From: Istiophorus platypterus
Taxonomy: Eukaryota > Chordata > Actinopteri > Istiophoriformes > Istiophoridae
Assembly (NCBI GenBank): GCA_016859345.1
Contig: CM029121.1
Coordinates: 25,676,675-25,740,674 of the forward strand
Reading direction: 5' to 3'
DNA length: 64,000 nucleotides
In this document: in pieces, positions 63,005 through 64,000 of the stretch
How the letters are laid out: every line of letters starts with the position of its first letter
Numbering within the stretch: position 1 is the first letter of the stretch
Notes under the pieces: generated by a model
What the model saw: the letters and a program-made list of their open reading frames with translations, nothing else
Told to the model about the DNA's origin: nothing
The model's database searches: none
Position numbers and translations under genes: made by a program

Positions 63005-63567
63005 GAACCAGTGCTATACCCCAAAACGAACATTGAAAAAAAAAAAAAAAAAAAAGACTTTCATTGTAAGATCTGTCCTGTTTGAACAATCATGTATCTT
63101 TGGCACACCAGCCTAGGAACTTTGAAGCGTAACGTACAGCTGTCCAACAAATCAATTTTTGAGTTTCCTCGGACGCACCGACAAAAGAGATAAAAGACCC
63201 CGGGAGTCTGGCGAGCGATACGGGATTGTAGGGAGTCTCTGCGCTCTCTAAACGACTCTCCTCCTCGCCTCCGTCTCCCCGTCTCCCTGTCTCTCCCCAT
63301 TTAGTCAACAGCAGCTGCGTCTCGGCCAGACAGCCCCGGACCCTCCGGTAACCGCGCTCAGCAGCTGTCGCCTCGAACCAGCTGTATCAATATCAACGTC
63401 AAGAGGCCCCGTCGCGACGGCGGACGGCGGGGCCAGAAAAAGAGAAAACTTTTTTTTCTTTTTGCAGCTTTTCCAACAGGAGGCCCGTGGAAAAAAAAAC
63501 CCTCCGGCAAAGGAGAGTAGAGGATCGGGGGGGTTGCTGGGGGTTAGGGTTCGGCGACGGCGGACCC

Positions 63568-63881
63568 TCACGTGGACTCCAGGGGGTCCAGCTGGAAGAC
63601 GTTGTGGTTGGTCGGGGTGGTGAAGTAGAGCTGTTGGCTGGGCGCCGCCACGCGGTTGTCGCACGGGCTCTTCAGGCCCAGCGTGCGCTCAAAGTCCAGC
63701 AGCTGGCCCATGAAGTTGAAGTTGGGCGAGATGTTGGATTTCTTCATCTTGACGATGTCGTAGGCGTCGTTCATGGACAGGTTGAGCTTCTGCATCAGGT
63801 AGGCCACCGTCACGGTGACCGAGCGGCTGATGCCGGCCAGGCAGTGAACCAGGACGCCGCACTTCTGGCCTCGGGCTTCGT
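63568..63881 (-). CDS. dusp6: dusp6 last coding exon (C-terminal half of the phosphatase domain)
   Basis: This is the terminal coding exon of dual-specificity phosphatase 6 (MKP-3), a cytoplasmic phosphatase that removes phosphate from the Thr and Tyr of activated ERK1/2 and acts as a feedback brake on FGF/RAS signalling. The exon encodes 103 residues plus the last two bases of a split Asp codon. It contains the active-site signature HCLAGISRS, with the nucleophilic Cys codon at 63841-63843 and the phosphate-binding Arg at 63823-63825. DUSP6-type residues follow (LNLSMNDAYDIVKMKKSN, then NFMGQLLDFERTLGL) and the tail is NVFQLDPLEST. The acceptor reads TCCCACCAG before ACGAAGCC. By my recollection of the human protein the exon is two residues longer, from an insertion just before QQLYF. 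DUSP7 was considered, but MNDAYDIVKMKK and CDNRV fit DUSP6 better. The general acid Asp and the ERK-binding rhodanese domain lie in exons outside the window. Confidence 0.95.
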
Positions 63882-64000
63882 CTGGTGGGAGGAGAAAGGG
63901 GGAAAAAAGTGGAGATGTTATAAACCTTTTTCTCTCCCCAAAGCACACAAGAGAAAAACATGCACCGGTGCTGCGGTGCCAGAAAAAACCTCCGCTAATC
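63882..64000 (-). other. dusp6: dusp6 intron, 3' part
   Basis: The sequence upstream of the last exon on the minus strand is intronic. It ends in a pyrimidine-rich stretch and CAG at the acceptor, and the reading frame upstream of the Asp codon loses all similarity to the phosphatase. The intron runs past the right edge, so its length and donor are not visible. The acceptor splits the Asp codon after its first base (phase 1), in the same place in the protein (before DEARG) as I recall for vertebrate DUSP6. Confidence 0.85.

Larger units (their letters stand above)
61660..63567 (-). other. dusp6: probable dusp6 3' UTR and immediate downstream flank
   Basis: This region follows the dusp6 stop codon and contains no credible coding frame. 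Vertebrate DUSP6 transcripts have long, AU-rich 3' UTRs of more than 1 kb, so much of this stretch is probably transcribed. Candidate poly(A) signals on the minus strand are ATTAAA at 62089-62094 and AATAAA at 61677-61682, giving UTRs of about 1.5 or 1.9 kb. The region carries a long T tract in the sense strand (63037-63056), a TA-rich repeat (62522-62764) and two C-rich runs (G-rich on the plus strand). The true end cannot be fixed from sequence alone. Confidence 0.45.

Noticed and set aside
63568..63881. Assignment to dusp7 or dusp9 instead of dusp6
   Set aside because: The tail TNHN and LEST recall DUSP7, but MNDAYDIVKMKK, CDNRV and QQLYFTTP match DUSP6; by recollection DUSP7 has LNDAYDFVKRKK and CDNHA at these places.

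Overview
This window reads as intergenic DNA from a vertebrate, most likely a ray-finned (percomorph-type) fish. The evidence is a recognisable dual-specificity phosphatase 6 (dusp6) exon at the right edge, very frequent CA/GT microsatellites and poly(C)/poly(G) runs, and non-LTR retrotransposon ends of a kind common in fish (GCTATATAAATAAA followed by TTGAATTGAA-like tails). Nothing bacterial, viral or organellar was seen. The species cannot be named from the sequence.

Only one protein-coding gene is supported with confidence: the last coding exon of dusp6 on the minus strand (stop at 63568-63570, splice acceptor at 63882), with intron sequence running off the right end. The roughly 62 kb to its left lies downstream of dusp6 and holds no other confident exon. 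In human, the 3' side of DUSP6 is a long gene-poor interval reaching toward KITLG. If that order is kept here, the window is the fish counterpart of part of that interval; this is inference only.

Layout: 1-6580 is mixed intergenic DNA with short tandem repeats, a LINE tail fragment at 2041 and two CTCF-like motifs. 6580-9160 is GC- and CpG-rich, with homopyrimidine and homopurine tracts, plus one weak candidate exon near 8.0 kb. 9160-25560 is intergenic, with microsatellites and a truncated L2/Rex1-like LINE end at 18470-19492. 25560-38890 holds three of four copies of an unnamed short DNA transposon family (25.57, 28.28 and 38.53 kb; the fourth is at 47.45 kb), a second LINE end (30.17-30.67 kb), a tRNA-derived SINE remnant and a perfect 32-bp palindrome at 34620. 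39029-43353 is a repeat nest: (CT)n, (GT)n, a degenerate 10-bp array, then a 3.3-kb array of a 9-bp unit with no variation seen. 43360-60900 is intergenic with microsatellites and a second SINE remnant. 60900-63567 is the downstream flank and probable 3' UTR of dusp6, with a CpG-dense block, a TA-rich repeat and G-rich runs.

The most striking object is the 9-bp array (unit GTGTGGCCC, about 368 copies). Its period is a multiple of three and no frame on either strand contains a stop, so it creates six overlapping open frames of about 1,150-1,250 codons. These are consequences of the repeat, not genes. The most useful new observation beyond that is the four-copy family of short inverted-repeat elements, found by comparing distant parts of the window.
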